From positions 11,051,001-11,115,000 of the forward strand of contig CM028340.1 in NCBI GenBank assembly GCA_016647705.1: a stretch of DNA of 64,000 nucleotides, read 5' to 3'. Both the position numbers and the translations under genes were made by a program. Origin of the DNA: Eucommia ulmoides. Its lineage: Eukaryota > Streptophyta > Magnoliopsida > Garryales > Eucommiaceae. Below, in pieces: positions 10,321-21,099 of the stretch. Below the pieces are notes generated by a model that saw only the letters and a program-made list of their open reading frames with translations, searched no databases and was not told where the DNA came from. Each line of letters opens with the position of its first letter. Position 1 is the stretch's first letter.

Positions 10321-11710
10321 TAAATGATAGCACATAGTGATGTAAATCAATAAATAAATAAATAAGTAGCCGATATTATGGTTAATTAATAAAAGTAGTG
10401 TGTAATAATTTCAAAATGTATATATCGTTTTCATTTTTGAATGACTCCAATTAAAAGCATCGAAATTATTGGAAATGTAATTTGCAAAATAGAAGTCAAT
10501 GCATTTCATGTTGTTGTGTGTGTGGGTGGGTTGGGGGGTGACAGAAGAGAACCAAATCCTTGAAATCAACCGGAAAACAATGATTCTCGAGTATGGCGAA
10601 ATTATCTACATAGTTAAAATTACAAAATACTTAAAATCCATGATAAAAGTTAAAAGAGTCTTACTGAACATTTTTCATTGTAAATAGAAAACACATTTTG
10701 CTATTCTCTAGACATATTCCTTCAAGAGACCACATGGGCGCTCCAGTTGGCTTTGTAATTCTCTGCATCTTCTCATTCTCAAATAATTTTTCTCTGTCTT
10801 CAACTTTGTCTAACTACACACTTGTCCCTACAAGCGTAGCATATAAACAACTCAACTTTTGGTCCCAAAATGTGCAAAATGAAATGCCTCAAGATATTCT
10901 ATCCAAATTATCATGTTTGTCACTCTCAGAGAGGGCATATTTTTCTACGTTGGTGTGTAACAAATATAACTTGTCAAACACTAAGTTTTGTTCACTTGCG
11001 GGTTTGGCTTGTGGCTCCAAAATCAATTCCAATTTCTAGCCAACAAATGGGTGGTTCGAATACCCAATAGCCTCTCACCCATCCCATTTGAGCAAGGGGA
11101 TGAACATGCATTCTTTAGGCTATCGAAACTCCAAAGTGGAAAAAAAAAAAAATTATCTCTAACGTCACGAATCGGTATCCTTCTCGTGCATTTCTTTCCT
11201 TTGACATTGCGTCAAAAATCTCCATAAACGTGCATGACCTTTTGAGGGTATTTCCCCGATCCTTTAGTTTCCGCAAAACAAACATAAAATTGAATAAACG
11301 TTGTCTTATTGCAACTGAAAAGCATTATGTGGGGAGACTACGAGTTGTCCAACATCACTAGAAGGCCTGATTGAGTTCTCAAAGGTTCCTTTAGATAAGA
11401 AATGATTGTTAGTGATGTCATCTGACAACATGAACGCCTTAGGAAAAGAATTAAGATAACCAACATCACAAGATTTAATATAGAAAAGATCGTGTAATGT
11501 CATGAGAATTTTCTTCCTTTTTTTACCAACTTTTGTCACTTATTTCTGGCAACTCAAGTTTATATTGTAAATCTGTGTAGCCTCAATACAACAATATCTT
11601 TTATTAAGGTCATTGTGATTTGCCATATGGATACATCTGAATGGCCGAATAATCATATGGCTTTTCGACTTCCTAAATCATCCCCAGACATAGTTGAAGC
11701 ATGTCATTGG
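10320..11710 (-). repeat. Paralogous block, copy 1, part 1
   Basis: Matches 21100-22520 along its whole length. Shared landmarks include TTCTCGAGTATGGCG (10583 and 21392), AGAAAACACATTTTG followed by TATTCTCTAGACATATTCCTTC (10686 and 21491), CACCCATCCCATTTGAGCA, and TGAAGCATGTCATTGGATAG (11696 and 22515). An L-family LTR then interrupts it, and it resumes at 13381. The minus strand has more reading potential than the plus strand: pieces such as SLKNACSSPCSNGMGE and KAFMLSDDITNNHFLSK occur in both copies. The nature of the parent (gene or transposon) is unknown. Confidence 0.6.
11306..11539 (-). pseudogene. Unrecognised conserved frame, copy 1
   Basis: The frame contains FPKAFMLSDDITNNHFLSK and DVGQLVVSPHNAFQLQ and is open for 77 codons. 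In the paralogue (about 22115-22330, minus) the same peptide can be read (FPKAFVLSDDITNNRFLSK, GQLLISPYNA) but with stops and a shift. The peptide similarity despite base divergence suggests descent from a real protein-coding exon. I do not recognise the family. There is no start, promoter or neighbour that helps. Confidence 0.35.
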
Positions 11711-11715
11711 ATAGT

Positions 11716-13375
11716 TGGTGGCGATTGCCGAAAACTACATATGACAAACAACCAATCCCCGGTAACGGGGCCAAAAACTTGTATGACGAGCGTTTGTTAC
11801 CCGCTCGCGTAATGACTACTCGCAAGTTTACGAGGTCAAAGTTTTAGTATAATGTGATCTTTTAAGATCGAGTATCGTATCCACAGGGATTGGTTGTCAT
11901 TATTATCGAATACCATGTTTATCATGACCTAACTTTATCTAGGAAAAAAAAATGATTTTAAATTAATTAATACTAATACTAATATAACCTAATTTAATCT
12001 ATACTAATTACACTAATACGAGATGGTTAGGGAATGGATTATCTAGGGATTAACTTTATTTACTTAAATGCGTTTGATTTCATTTAGGTTACAATAATGG
12101 TGTTCGACATATTCGATAATCTCAATTCGTAAACTCCTCCGCCACCTCTCCCGAGTATAAGATGAGAGAAAACGCGAATTCGTGTCAACGAAAAAGTCCC
12201 TCTCAACGTCTTAACGACCCTAGGTCACGTGAGTCTCGCCCCAACGTCATTTATTGCACACAATTCAACTTCCTCCCCAGTTATTGGATCGTCGCGTTAT
12301 ATTTACCCTATCGACAATCTCTGTTCGTATACTCCCCTGCCACCTCTCCTGAGTGTAAGACGAGGAAATATGCGGCTTCATGTCAACAAAGAAGTCCCCA
12401 TTAACGTTTTAACAACTCTAGGTCACGTGAGTCTTATCCCCAACGTCATCGATTGCCCACAATCCAACTCTCTCTCGGGTTATTGAATTGTCGTATTGTT
12501 TACCTTAGTCCAAATCTGGGATTACCTCTTCTGAGTGTCAAACACTAAATTCTCGATATATCTATCTAAGCATAATAAACAAACAATACGGCATACACAA
12601 TCAAAATAGCAAAGAACAATCATTAAAGAAACACAACTACGTTTTTATAAATAATATTAATCCCATATATAATCCACGTTTAACTCATGGTCATAATCGT
12701 TTATCTAATTAAAATCGAGCTAAACATGTTCAAACAAATATAGAAGTTAAGAAATAAAAGGAAAAATAGATGAACTTAGCCGTAGTCCGAAGATTAGTTG
12801 CTAAAACCGTCCACCGATCGCTTTTCCTTCTCCACATGGTAATCTTCTCCTTTGGATTTGTTTGAGTACTCCCCAAACTCTCTCTATTCTAATCTAAGCC
12901 CTAAAGGCTCTAATGGCTAGAGAAAGGAAGAGGAAAGGAGAGGAGAGGAGTTTAAATAGGCAAAATATTTATAAAAAAATATCTAATCTAGTGCAGAGGT
13001 CACCGCCTAGGTAGAGGGTATGTCGGTTCAGTGATCGCCGCAACAATGAAAACGGTGGTGGATTTGGTGACCATCCTCCAGTTTCACCGCCTAGGCGGTG
13101 AGCTTCCAGCAGATTTAGGCCCTCTCTGCATTTTCACCGCCTAGGCGGTGGGCTGGTTTTCAGAATTTTGCTCTCGTGCTTGTTTTTCTACCGTTCTTCA
13201 ACTGTTCTTGATTCAATCTGATCGTTTACGCTCCAGTTTTCTACCTTTTCACCCCTCACACACTTGATTTATACAAAAAGAATAAAAACTAATTAAAATA
13301 TAATAAAATACTATAAAAACGCTTGAAAACTAACTTAATTTAGTTTAAAAATAGATAGGTAGATCACACCTATCA
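11716..13375 (-). mobile_element. Family L insertion (copy L2): LTR plus primer-binding site
   Basis: Bounded by a perfect 5-bp duplication ATAGT (11711-11715 and 13376-13380). The paralogue near 22515-22525 shows the unoccupied site. Read on the minus strand, the LTR proper runs 13375 to about 11780. It is then followed by a PBS-like TGGCCCCGTTACCGGGGA (about 11755-11772) and about 40 more bases ending CCACCA. It is therefore not a plain solo LTR. The TATA-like box is 12951-12958. Two perfect 16-bp palindromes CACCGCCTAGGCGGTG lie at 13085-13100 and 13135-13150. It has two copies of the ~185-bp U5 unit. Confidence 0.85.
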
Positions 13376-13380
13376 ATAGT

Positions 13381-13930
13381 GCAAAACAATCTTGTGCTCA
13401 TAGGTTAATGCAATACTGAGGGGGAACAAATTAAGTAAATGTGCCCTTATATATATATATATATATATATATATTTAAATAATAATAATATGCTAATTCT
13501 ATAAACTTGGACTTCCCCCAATTGTGGACTAATGTATCTCATCATTGTAATATTTGAATTGCAGTTTGTACACGTGTCATTGTAATATTTGAATTGCAGT
13601 TTGTACATGTGGCATTAAAAAATCATGTGATTCTGTATTAAACTAAATCATTTGATATTTTTTTTGTATCTTATTTCTCAATTCCATTAAATTTCATTTA
13701 ATTTTCACTAGGAAATAAAAGTAGAAAATGTTAATAAAAAAGAAATTTTTATTATTTAATTCAAATTTCACACTCACTATTTTTAACGAAAGAAGTTATT
13801 ATTTAATTGTCTTCTTAATATTTCTTAGTATTTAGTCTTTTAATAATTAAAAATAATATGGTAGAGACAATCATACCCTTGTATAAATATGTATTATATG
13901 AAACCTTAACCCTAATCCATTATATCACTC
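13381..13930. repeat. Paralogous block, copy 1, part 2
   Basis: Resumes the block cut by the L2 insertion. CTAATTCTATAAACTTGGACTTCCCCCA and GGACTAATGTATCTCAT match 22590-22640, and a later CCCTTGTATAAATA (13875-13888) matches 24275-24288. That last word is followed in both copies by an AACCCTA motif and a pyrimidine tract, like a core promoter. A TA microsatellite (13447-13474) occurs only here. Nucleotides 13560-13620 contain a near-perfect 42-bp duplication around GTAATATTTGAATTGCAGTT. Confidence 0.55.
13447..13474. repeat. (TA)n microsatellite
   Basis: Uninterrupted TA dinucleotides over about 28 bases. Length is likely variable among individuals. Confidence 0.9.
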
Positions 13931-14460
13931 AACCGCTCTCTCTATCTCTCTATGATTTAGGGATGAAATTGTTTGGAATTGAAGAGCATGTGATGGATTG
14001 AGGGGGATTTGCTAATTGTTCTCCAAATTAGGGGGAGTTCCTACAGATCAACAAGTTCAGAGGCCGGAAACCTAGAACCGTCCAAAGGTATTTGCAGTAG
14101 TGGGGTAGCCATTAGCAAAGGAAACTCGTCGCTGTTGTTATTCTGGTAAGGAACGACAATGTTGTTGGTTGTTCGTCCACAACCGAGACTGCCGTTCGTC
14201 CACCGCGTTCGTCCGGCGCAGCCAGGGTTGATTGCGAGCGTGAATGATGCCTTAAAGATGCCGACGCCGACGAATAGGGTGAATCTAGGATTTTGATACG
14301 ATCGGTGATTATCATCGATTTATCTGAACCTCTCTCAACTATCTTTCTCCTCCTCATTTTTATGCCCTTTGTCTTCGCCCACCATCACCTCTTTCTCCCC
14401 TTCTCTCTATCTCTATGGTCTGGAAAATTCCAGATCTAGGTATTCTCTGATTGCAATATT
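13930..14460. other. GC-richer patch after a promoter-like segment, unrecognised
   Basis: Starts with CT repeats (13935-13955). Continues with a CG-containing stretch (14150-14290) rich in CGTCCACC and CGACG, unlike the surrounding AT-rich DNA. A minus-strand frame at 14112-14357 (81 codons, Arg/Ser-rich) covers it. I do not recognise a product. It could be the 5' part of a gene captured by a mobile element, since the flanks are repetitive. Confidence 0.3.
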
Positions 14461-15720
14461 GGCTCAATCGTGTTGTTGGTGTTCATTTTTTTTTTTTTGT
14501 GCTGATTTTGAATTTTTTTTTTTTCGAATGTTCATATCGGTATTTTCTTTTTTCTTTTTTGAATATTTTTGTTTTTGTGAATGTTTTGTCATTTCAGATC
14601 TCGTTTTGATTTGTTCGGTTTTGGTGGAGTTTGTTGTTTATGTATTTGCGAATGTTCTCTCGTTGATTTTGTTCAACAGAGATTGTGATTTGTTTTTGAT
14701 TTGTTAAAAAAAAAAATTGTTTGTTTTCTTGTGAATGGTCATGCGGTTCTCTTTGTTGAATATTTGTTGTTGCCATTCGCCGTTCACCGATCGATTGTGT
14801 TTCCCTCTCTCTCCATCTTTATCTATATATCTCTCTTTGATATGTGATTTACTCTCTATCTCTCTCTTACTTGGGAAATCCAATATCTAGTTTTTTCCAA
14901 TCTACATTGACGTTCTCTCTCTCTCTCTCTCTATCTGGTTTGAATTTTCACGGAAAATACCCATATTTGAATGTTCATTCTCGGTGGGTGGTTTGGTGGG
15001 TGTTAATTTTGTGATTTGTTGAATATTTATGCTTAATTTGATAGATCTGTTTTGATTTAATTGATTTTTGTGAAGTTTTTTTTTATCTATTTAAGTGAAT
15101 GATTTTTATTTTTTTTTGTCAATCTTAGGCTTATTTGACATTTTTTTATTTATTTTTTGTGAATGTTCGGAAGTGGTTTAAGATTTGTTTGATTTAGTTT
15201 TCGGGGTGAATGTGTCAATTGTGGTTGGTCAATGTTCATGTTGATTTTGTTGTTGTTGATCTGAGGGGCCTTTCGATGTTTTGATTTTGTTGTTCGCGAT
15301 GTTTTGGATTAATGTTTATGTGGTTTATTAAACTATTCACACCAATTTATTTTTCGTTGATCTTAATTTTTTTTTCTTCTTCTTTTCGATTTTTGGATGA
15401 TTTTAGTGAAGGTTCATATTAGGTTTGTGTTTTGTCGATCTGTTTATCTAAATAATAATAAAAATTCACAAGGAATCAAAATGAAAATGTATTTAAATAT
15501 TTAAAAATAACAGAATAAAAATGTGAATATTTACGTTTTGATTTTTAACATAATGTCATTGTACGTAAATAATGAAAAAAATATGGTAAAAAAATAAATG
15601 ACTATTTCTATGAAATTTTGAGAAATAAAATTTTATTAAAATAGTTGAAGGCCTATTTTTAGATTTTTATATCTCTTGACCACTATATAATAAATTTTCC
15701 AACAAAAATCTATATAAAAA
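14460..15720. repeat. Dispersed non-coding repeat (related to 4960-5940)
   Basis: Shares ordered words with the earlier block: TTGTTGATTTTGTTCAACAGAG, GTGAATGGTCATGCGG, TATTTAAATATTTAAAAATAACAG, and the end ATATAATAAATTTTCC. CT microsatellites occur at 14908-14933. The long T-rich frame at 14369-14707 is compositional. No gene supported. Confidence 0.45.
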
Positions 15721-16387
15721 ACAAACGATTGTCCATTTTGAGAGAACAATTTTAGTTGTGTCAATTTTGAGCTTCGACGTAGAAGATTAAATGTCTAATG
15801 TTCTTTAATCATGATAGATGTTTCACGGTGACTTTTTGCATTTCATAGATGAAATTGCCTTCAAGAGAAGGAAAGGAAACGTTATTATTTTATGATGTCA
15901 ATTCAATTTTTTTTTTTTTCCAAGTTGAAAAAGCGCACATCCAATCTATATGTAATGAAAGGTGAAGGAGTAGATAAAAGGTGAAGGAGTAGATAAAATT
16001 TTAATGAGGTTAGAAAAATAATGACTAACCCACTCAATTTTATTTTATTTTAGCAATATTTTTTATTGTAATTAACGCATAATAATATGATTAAATTTTT
16101 TTGTGCATATTTTAAATTATTTAAAAAAATAATTGTGATTCAAAAAATATTTTCACCAAAAAAAAATTAGATACAATATAAATTAATTAAATTAGAATTT
16201 GTTTACTTGCAAAAATTTATAAAATTAATCTTAATTTATGGTTATTTGTTTATTATTTTATAGCATATTAGTAAAAATTAATTTCTAGAAATATTATTTC
16301 ACTTTTATGGTTATTTTTGTAAGTTTTAATAGTATATTTATTTTTAGTTTTATAAAACATTATTATTTACTAAAATTTATGTATTTT
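15720..16387. other. AT-rich intergenic DNA
   Basis: An 18-bp phrase AGGTGAAGGAGTAGATAA is duplicated at 15960-15997. Otherwise only A/T runs. Nothing else seen. Confidence 0.4.
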
Positions 16388-17480
16388 GTAACGATTGGAT
16401 TTCCCAGGGACGCCACTTGATTTCTTACTTTTATTTTTACGGAGAAATAGAAGTAAAAAACTAACTATTCCACTATCATGCTTTCGTCGTGCTACTTTGA
16501 TAAAAATAATAATAAGTATGACCTTGACCTAATATTATCCAATCAAAACAATACGTATATAACTGGCTAAAAATTTTAATATTTATAAATTCAAAATTCT
16601 AGGATTCCACATATCCCAAAATATTCCATAGCAAAACTACTAAATTTGAACCCTTCTTGGTCAATACCTATCTTGACAGCCCAAAAAAATAGAACATCAC
16701 TCTTTGACTCTACATAACGCTAGTAGTGGATCTATCTGTACGTGGAATACCTGAAATAAAATATTTTATCGATGTATTGTCTTCGTAATATAAAATAATT
16801 ATGGATCAAGTACATTTGTCAGAATTCACTTTTCCAAAAAAAATATAACTACAGTGGTATTTCTCAAAACAAATATATAATTATACTGAACAGTATCTAA
16901 ATTCATAGATATCATCAAGATGGAGCAACTGAATATAAATTGACCGATTAAATCATTTTTATATAATAAAATACCACAAAGATACTTTCCGACTAGCTAT
17001 AGGATCAGTTCACCTCACAATCAGGAGTTATAATGATATCGTAACATGTACATCTGTTCAATGTAAGGTTGCCATCAATGTTAGGACTATTTAATATCTC
17101 CAATGTTAAATTCAACATGTGGTATAAAACACCATATGATGATGATAATCATCATTGCCAACAACAACAATAATATGTATCAACCACCTACAGGAGTTGC
17201 CCTCCTATCAGGTCATAACACAACATCCTACATGACATGCTTTCCTATCAGGACCAGCAACATCCTGCAGGATATGTCATTCTATCAGGATCACACTATA
17301 GCATAGTGGTATAATAATAAAAACCACTTTTCACATTTAACCATTTACTTTATCTATTTAACGGTATACAATAATTCATTTTAATAAATTTTTTCTTTTC
17401 ACACTTTAATACAAAAATATAATTAGGCAATTTATATAGAAGATAATACACTTACCTCGAAAATTGCATTGCTAATAGGC
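16388..17480 (+). mobile_element. Ty3/gypsy-like terminal repeat block, direct copy
   Basis: Opens TGTAACGATTGGATTTCCCAG, the same start as 58748 (TGTAACGACTTGATTTCCCAG). It then carries TGCTTTCGTCGTGCTACTTTGATAAAAATA (compare 60463), TGTATTGTCTTCGTAATATAAAAT (16772), CTAGCTATAGGATCAGTT, and CAGGAGTTATAATGATATCGTAAC. The CCTATCAGG/CCTGCAGG minisatellite occupies 17185-17290. It is much shorter than the 58.7-61.6 kb copy between the first two landmarks, so one of them has a large indel. No coding capacity. Confidence 0.6.
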
Positions 17481-18110
17481 TATTGTCGAAAATGCAGCCG
17501 TAGTCGACATCGCCTGTGAACTTAACAACGATAGAGCCTAAGTTAAAAATTTATTTAAATAAATCAAACATGCAATGCGTGATACTAAAATGTAATTTTT
17601 TCCATTCCCAAATTTTCTTGATTACATGAAATTTATTAAAATTAAACGTCCTATTTTCTCAACCCAATATTAATTTTACCACTAAAATATTATAGATACA
17701 TTTATAAAATTTATCAATTAATAATTTAATTACTACAAAAAATATTATTTGACTCATATGCTCTCAGATATTACTACCAAAGTAACCAAATGATACATAT
17801 GTGTTTTATGCTCCAATATTAAGAATTTATTATAATTTGTTTCTAAGCCTGCGCAATGCGCTGGTCTAAAACTAATGAAAAATTGAATTGGAAGCTCTAG
17901 CCTACATTGAATGAGAATGCTCCTCATTGCTTAGGATCTCCTCAATCTATCTGCATGTATCTTTTATAAAGGAGTTTATACTTGGTTTCTTTAATTCATT
18001 GCTTACTATTTTTAAGTGTGAAAGCAAATGAGACTGATCAAAACGGAAGTAAATTTAAATAAGCGATTTTAGGATTTATAAAAGAATAGAATTTAACCAT
18101 TTAAAAAAAA
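17481..18110. other. AT-rich intergenic DNA
   Basis: No gene or clear repeat boundary. The start (17458-17530) may still be the tail of the gypsy-like block. GCCTGCGCAATGCGCTGG (17847-17864) is an isolated GC-rich near-dyad in AT-rich surroundings. Confidence 0.3.
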
Positions 18111-18119
18111 ATTAAAAAT

Positions 18120-19610
18120 GTGTTGGGTATAAAAAATTGCCAAACTGAATTGGTTTCGTGCGAAACATGAAGATTAGTACCATCCCAACCATTAAGATTT
18201 GTTGGAAGAAAAGAAAGTGAATTTGGATAAGAGGTTTAGGAGTGATGCACAAAAAAAAAATAAAAAAAAAAAAAAAAAAATTACACGGATTTTTAATTCT
18301 TAAAGAATTAAAAATGGGTTGTATTTCCAAAATGGACAAAATGGGATCCAATTGGCACGAAACTCAAGGGTTTGATGTGCCCCAATCTCTAAGACTTCTA
18401 GTAAGAAAAGAAAGTGAATACGAATAAGTAGTTTAGGATTTATTACTTCTATTTCTTTCTACAAGCGGCCGAGATGGTTCTAACCATTGAATTTCACAAC
18501 AATTGCACATTGCTTAGCCATTTTGGACATTCAATTTGTTTTTAATCCTTGAAGTGTGAAAATTCTATTTCTTGTCATAACTACTTAAACGATTATTTAA
18601 ATTCATTTTCGTTTCTTCCTACAAGTCTTAATGAATTGGGCGCTGCTAGTCCTCGAACTTCTCACCAATCCGACTTTGTTTGGCCTTTTTTGATGCCCAA
18701 TCCAATTTTTACTTCTTTAAGACTTCAGATCATTTATCCAAATTCAGTTTTGTATAATACTATAGGTTTTAATGGCTAGGGTAATGGTAACCCTATTGTT
18801 CCGTGCCAATCGAACTCCATTTGACTATTTTGTACACCCAACTTGTTTTTAAGCTTTAAAAATCTATTTTTTTTCATACATTCTAAACCACATATCAAAT
18901 TTTACTTATATTTTTCTTGCCAAAAGTCTTAATGGATGGGGGTGACGCAAACCCTCAAATCTCATAAAAATCGGAACCCTGTTTTGGACACTCAACACAA
19001 TTTTTACTTAAGGGTTAAAAAAATTATTTTTTCTCACAAGTCTTAAACAGTATATCAAAATTCACTTCTATTTATTAAGATTTTATAGGACAGTGCCAAC
19101 CCTCAACTTTCGCGCCAGTTGGACCCTGTTGACTTATTTGGCACCCCACCTAATGTTTACTTCTTTAAGTGTTAAAAACTCCAAATTTTCTGCATAACTC
19201 CTTCAGTGTATAAGAAAATTCAATTTAATTTTTCCCTAAAGGTCTTAATATGGACAGGGTGGCGCTAACATTCAAATTTATTATCCATTGAACCCATTAG
19301 GCTTTTTGGACCACCCAACACAATTTTCAGGTCTTTAAGTGTTGAAATTTTACTTGCATAAATCTTACACGGCTTATCTAAATTCACTTTGTATCTTCCT
19401 ACACCGTTTAATGGTCGAGGGTGACGCTAACCCTCAAATTTTGCGCCAATCAGACCCATTTGGCCATTTGTACACTTAAACCTATTTCTAATTCTTTAAT
19501 TATTAAACTTTTATTTTTTCGCATTACTCCTAAACTATTTATCTAAACTCATTTTCTTTTTCTTCGTAAAAGTCTTAAAAGACGGGGCAACGCTAACCAT
19601 AGAATTTTGT
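18120..19610. repeat. Degenerate satellite-like array, ~140-167-bp units, with inversion
   Basis: From about 18445 onward, diverged units recur with the phrases CTACAAGTCTTAATG, GACGCTAACCCTCAAAT, GCGCCAATCxGACCC, TTTGGxCATTTTGGACAC, ACTTCTTTAAGTGTTAAAA and CAAATTCACTTT. The TCTTAATG-like landmark falls near 18625, 18767, 18928, 19078, 19240, 19405 and 19572. Upstream (18120-18440) the same phrases run in reverse complement, for example CATTAAGATTTGTTGGAAGAAAAG, so the array switches orientation near 18445. Poly-A at 18248-18282 interrupts it. Confidence 0.75.
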
Positions 19611-19611
19611 A

Positions 19612-19783
19612 GATGAGTTATTCAAGTGTGATCATATCCTACAACATAAAAACAATGTATATTATAAAACAAAAAGTTGGGTTTTTGCCCAAATAAAGAT
19701 GAGTTATTCAAGTGTGATCATATCCTACAACATAAAAACAATGTATATTATAAAACAAAAAGTTGGGTTTTTGCCCAAATAAA
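19612..19783. repeat. Two-copy 86-bp tandem duplication
   Basis: GATGAGTTATTCAAGTGTG begins at 19612 and again at 19698, and the 86-base units appear identical. Being flawless next to a badly eroded satellite, it is a very recent event, or an assembly artefact. Confidence 0.9.
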
Positions 19784-20116
19784 AATAAATAATGAGGATG
19801 GTATGAAATTAATATTGGACTTTGGGGACCATATAAAAAAAAGCCTTTTTTTTTTTTAAATTAATATTTGTCTTGTCATATTCAATTTAAGTGTTTTCAA
19901 TAATTGAATAAATCTTTTTAATTTTAATTTTTTATTTTAATTAATTTTTTTAATTAAAGATATCGATATCAAAATTTGACACCAAAAATTGGAATCAAAA
20001 TTATAACAGTTAGCGGCAACTAGAATAAATTAGCGGTAATTAAATAATTTGTCACTAAAAATATATCATTAGTGGCAATTTTTTAAAGGCCGCTACAACC
20101 TGTTTTTGTTGTAGTG
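19784..20116 (-). mobile_element. CACTA-like transposon terminus and subterminal repeats
   Basis: The plus strand ends CTGTTTTTGTTGTAGTG at 20116, the complement of CACTACAACAAAAACAG, a classical CACTA terminal inverted repeat. The preceding 150 bases contain repeated subterminal words: GCGGCAACTAGAATAAATTAGCGGTAATT, TAGTGGCAATT and GGCCGCTACAAC. Most of the element and its other end are not identified here. Confidence 0.6.
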
Positions 20117-21099
20117 ATCAAATGATGTCGACATTAACGCTATCAGTGTGTGGAAAAAATAAATACCACAATTCAGCATCTTGTTGAATATAACATCATG
20201 TTAAATGATATCATTATGTTATATTCAACATTTGATGATATCACAAAGAAAATTAAATTGTTATATTATCCACACTGTTAGATTATTGATGTGCTACAAT
20301 ACAAAAGAGTCAACACATATATGTCTACAATTTATCAATTGTATTTTGCATATAACTCAAATAATCGATTCAACCCAAATCAATCTCTTTTTATTCATAT
20401 TGTTTTAATATCCATGGCTTTAGATTCTTGAAAATAATAATATCTTCTTATAAGCGTATCAATCAATTGTATTGTGTTTTGCGGTCGTTTTTTCATATCT
20501 TAATGTTTTCTTGAATGTGCTACAATACAAACGAAACACGTATACATATACACTTCTACTTTCTTCTTCTTATAATCTTTTTAATCAAATCTATTCAATA
20601 ATTGGATGAACTGCACTATCGACACTTTGAAAAACAACTAAATTGTAAAGTTCTAATTACTTACAGGCCAATGGTTCCCGTTGTTTTTCCCGAAGAAAAT
20701 GTTCAATGCTTTTTGTTCAACCAAATTTTGACGATCCAATAAACATGCGATCCGTTGTTCTTCGCCAAGATATCTCAATACTCCAACCACATTCGTCGAA
20801 CATTGATGTTTTCAGTAACCTCTCAATTCAAAATTTGAAAAATGTATGGCAGGTATGAGAATCTTTGGTCAATTATCTTAGCTCAACGGAATAGGAAATC
20901 CTCAGAATGATCTATAAATACGTTATGTGATTTATGTTGCCATTCAAATGAGGAAGGGTAAAATTGTCCGAAGATAAATTCGGATTTGAAATTAGGACTA
21001 TTTGGTAAGATAAATCAGTAATTGGGGGACTATTCTGTAAAAGTAAAAAGTTGTGAAACGATCCAGTCGATTTGGTTCATTATGAATATTATTCGGTAA
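20117..21099. other. Intergenic, unrecognised
   Basis: Contains short inverted phrases around ATGATATCATTATGTTATATTCAACA (20207-20240) and a patch with more mixed composition at 20660-20830. No gene supported. Confidence 0.3.

Noticed and set aside
12162-12486. Overlapping frames of 80-85 codons
   Set aside because: Within the U5 tandem unit of LTR L2. The repeated wording creates frames by chance.
13085-13150. The palindromes as restriction-site clusters or terminators
   Set aside because: They recur upstream of the TATA box in all seven LTRs with different centres, so a simple terminator or a fixed recognition site does not fit.
14369-14707. 112-codon Phe/Leu/Val-rich frame
   Set aside because: A T-rich compositional frame in a dispersed repeat. 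It looks membrane-like only because of poly-T codons.
18120-19620. CRISPR-like array
   Set aside because: Units are about 150 bases, degenerate and without unique spacers. This is plant satellite-like DNA.
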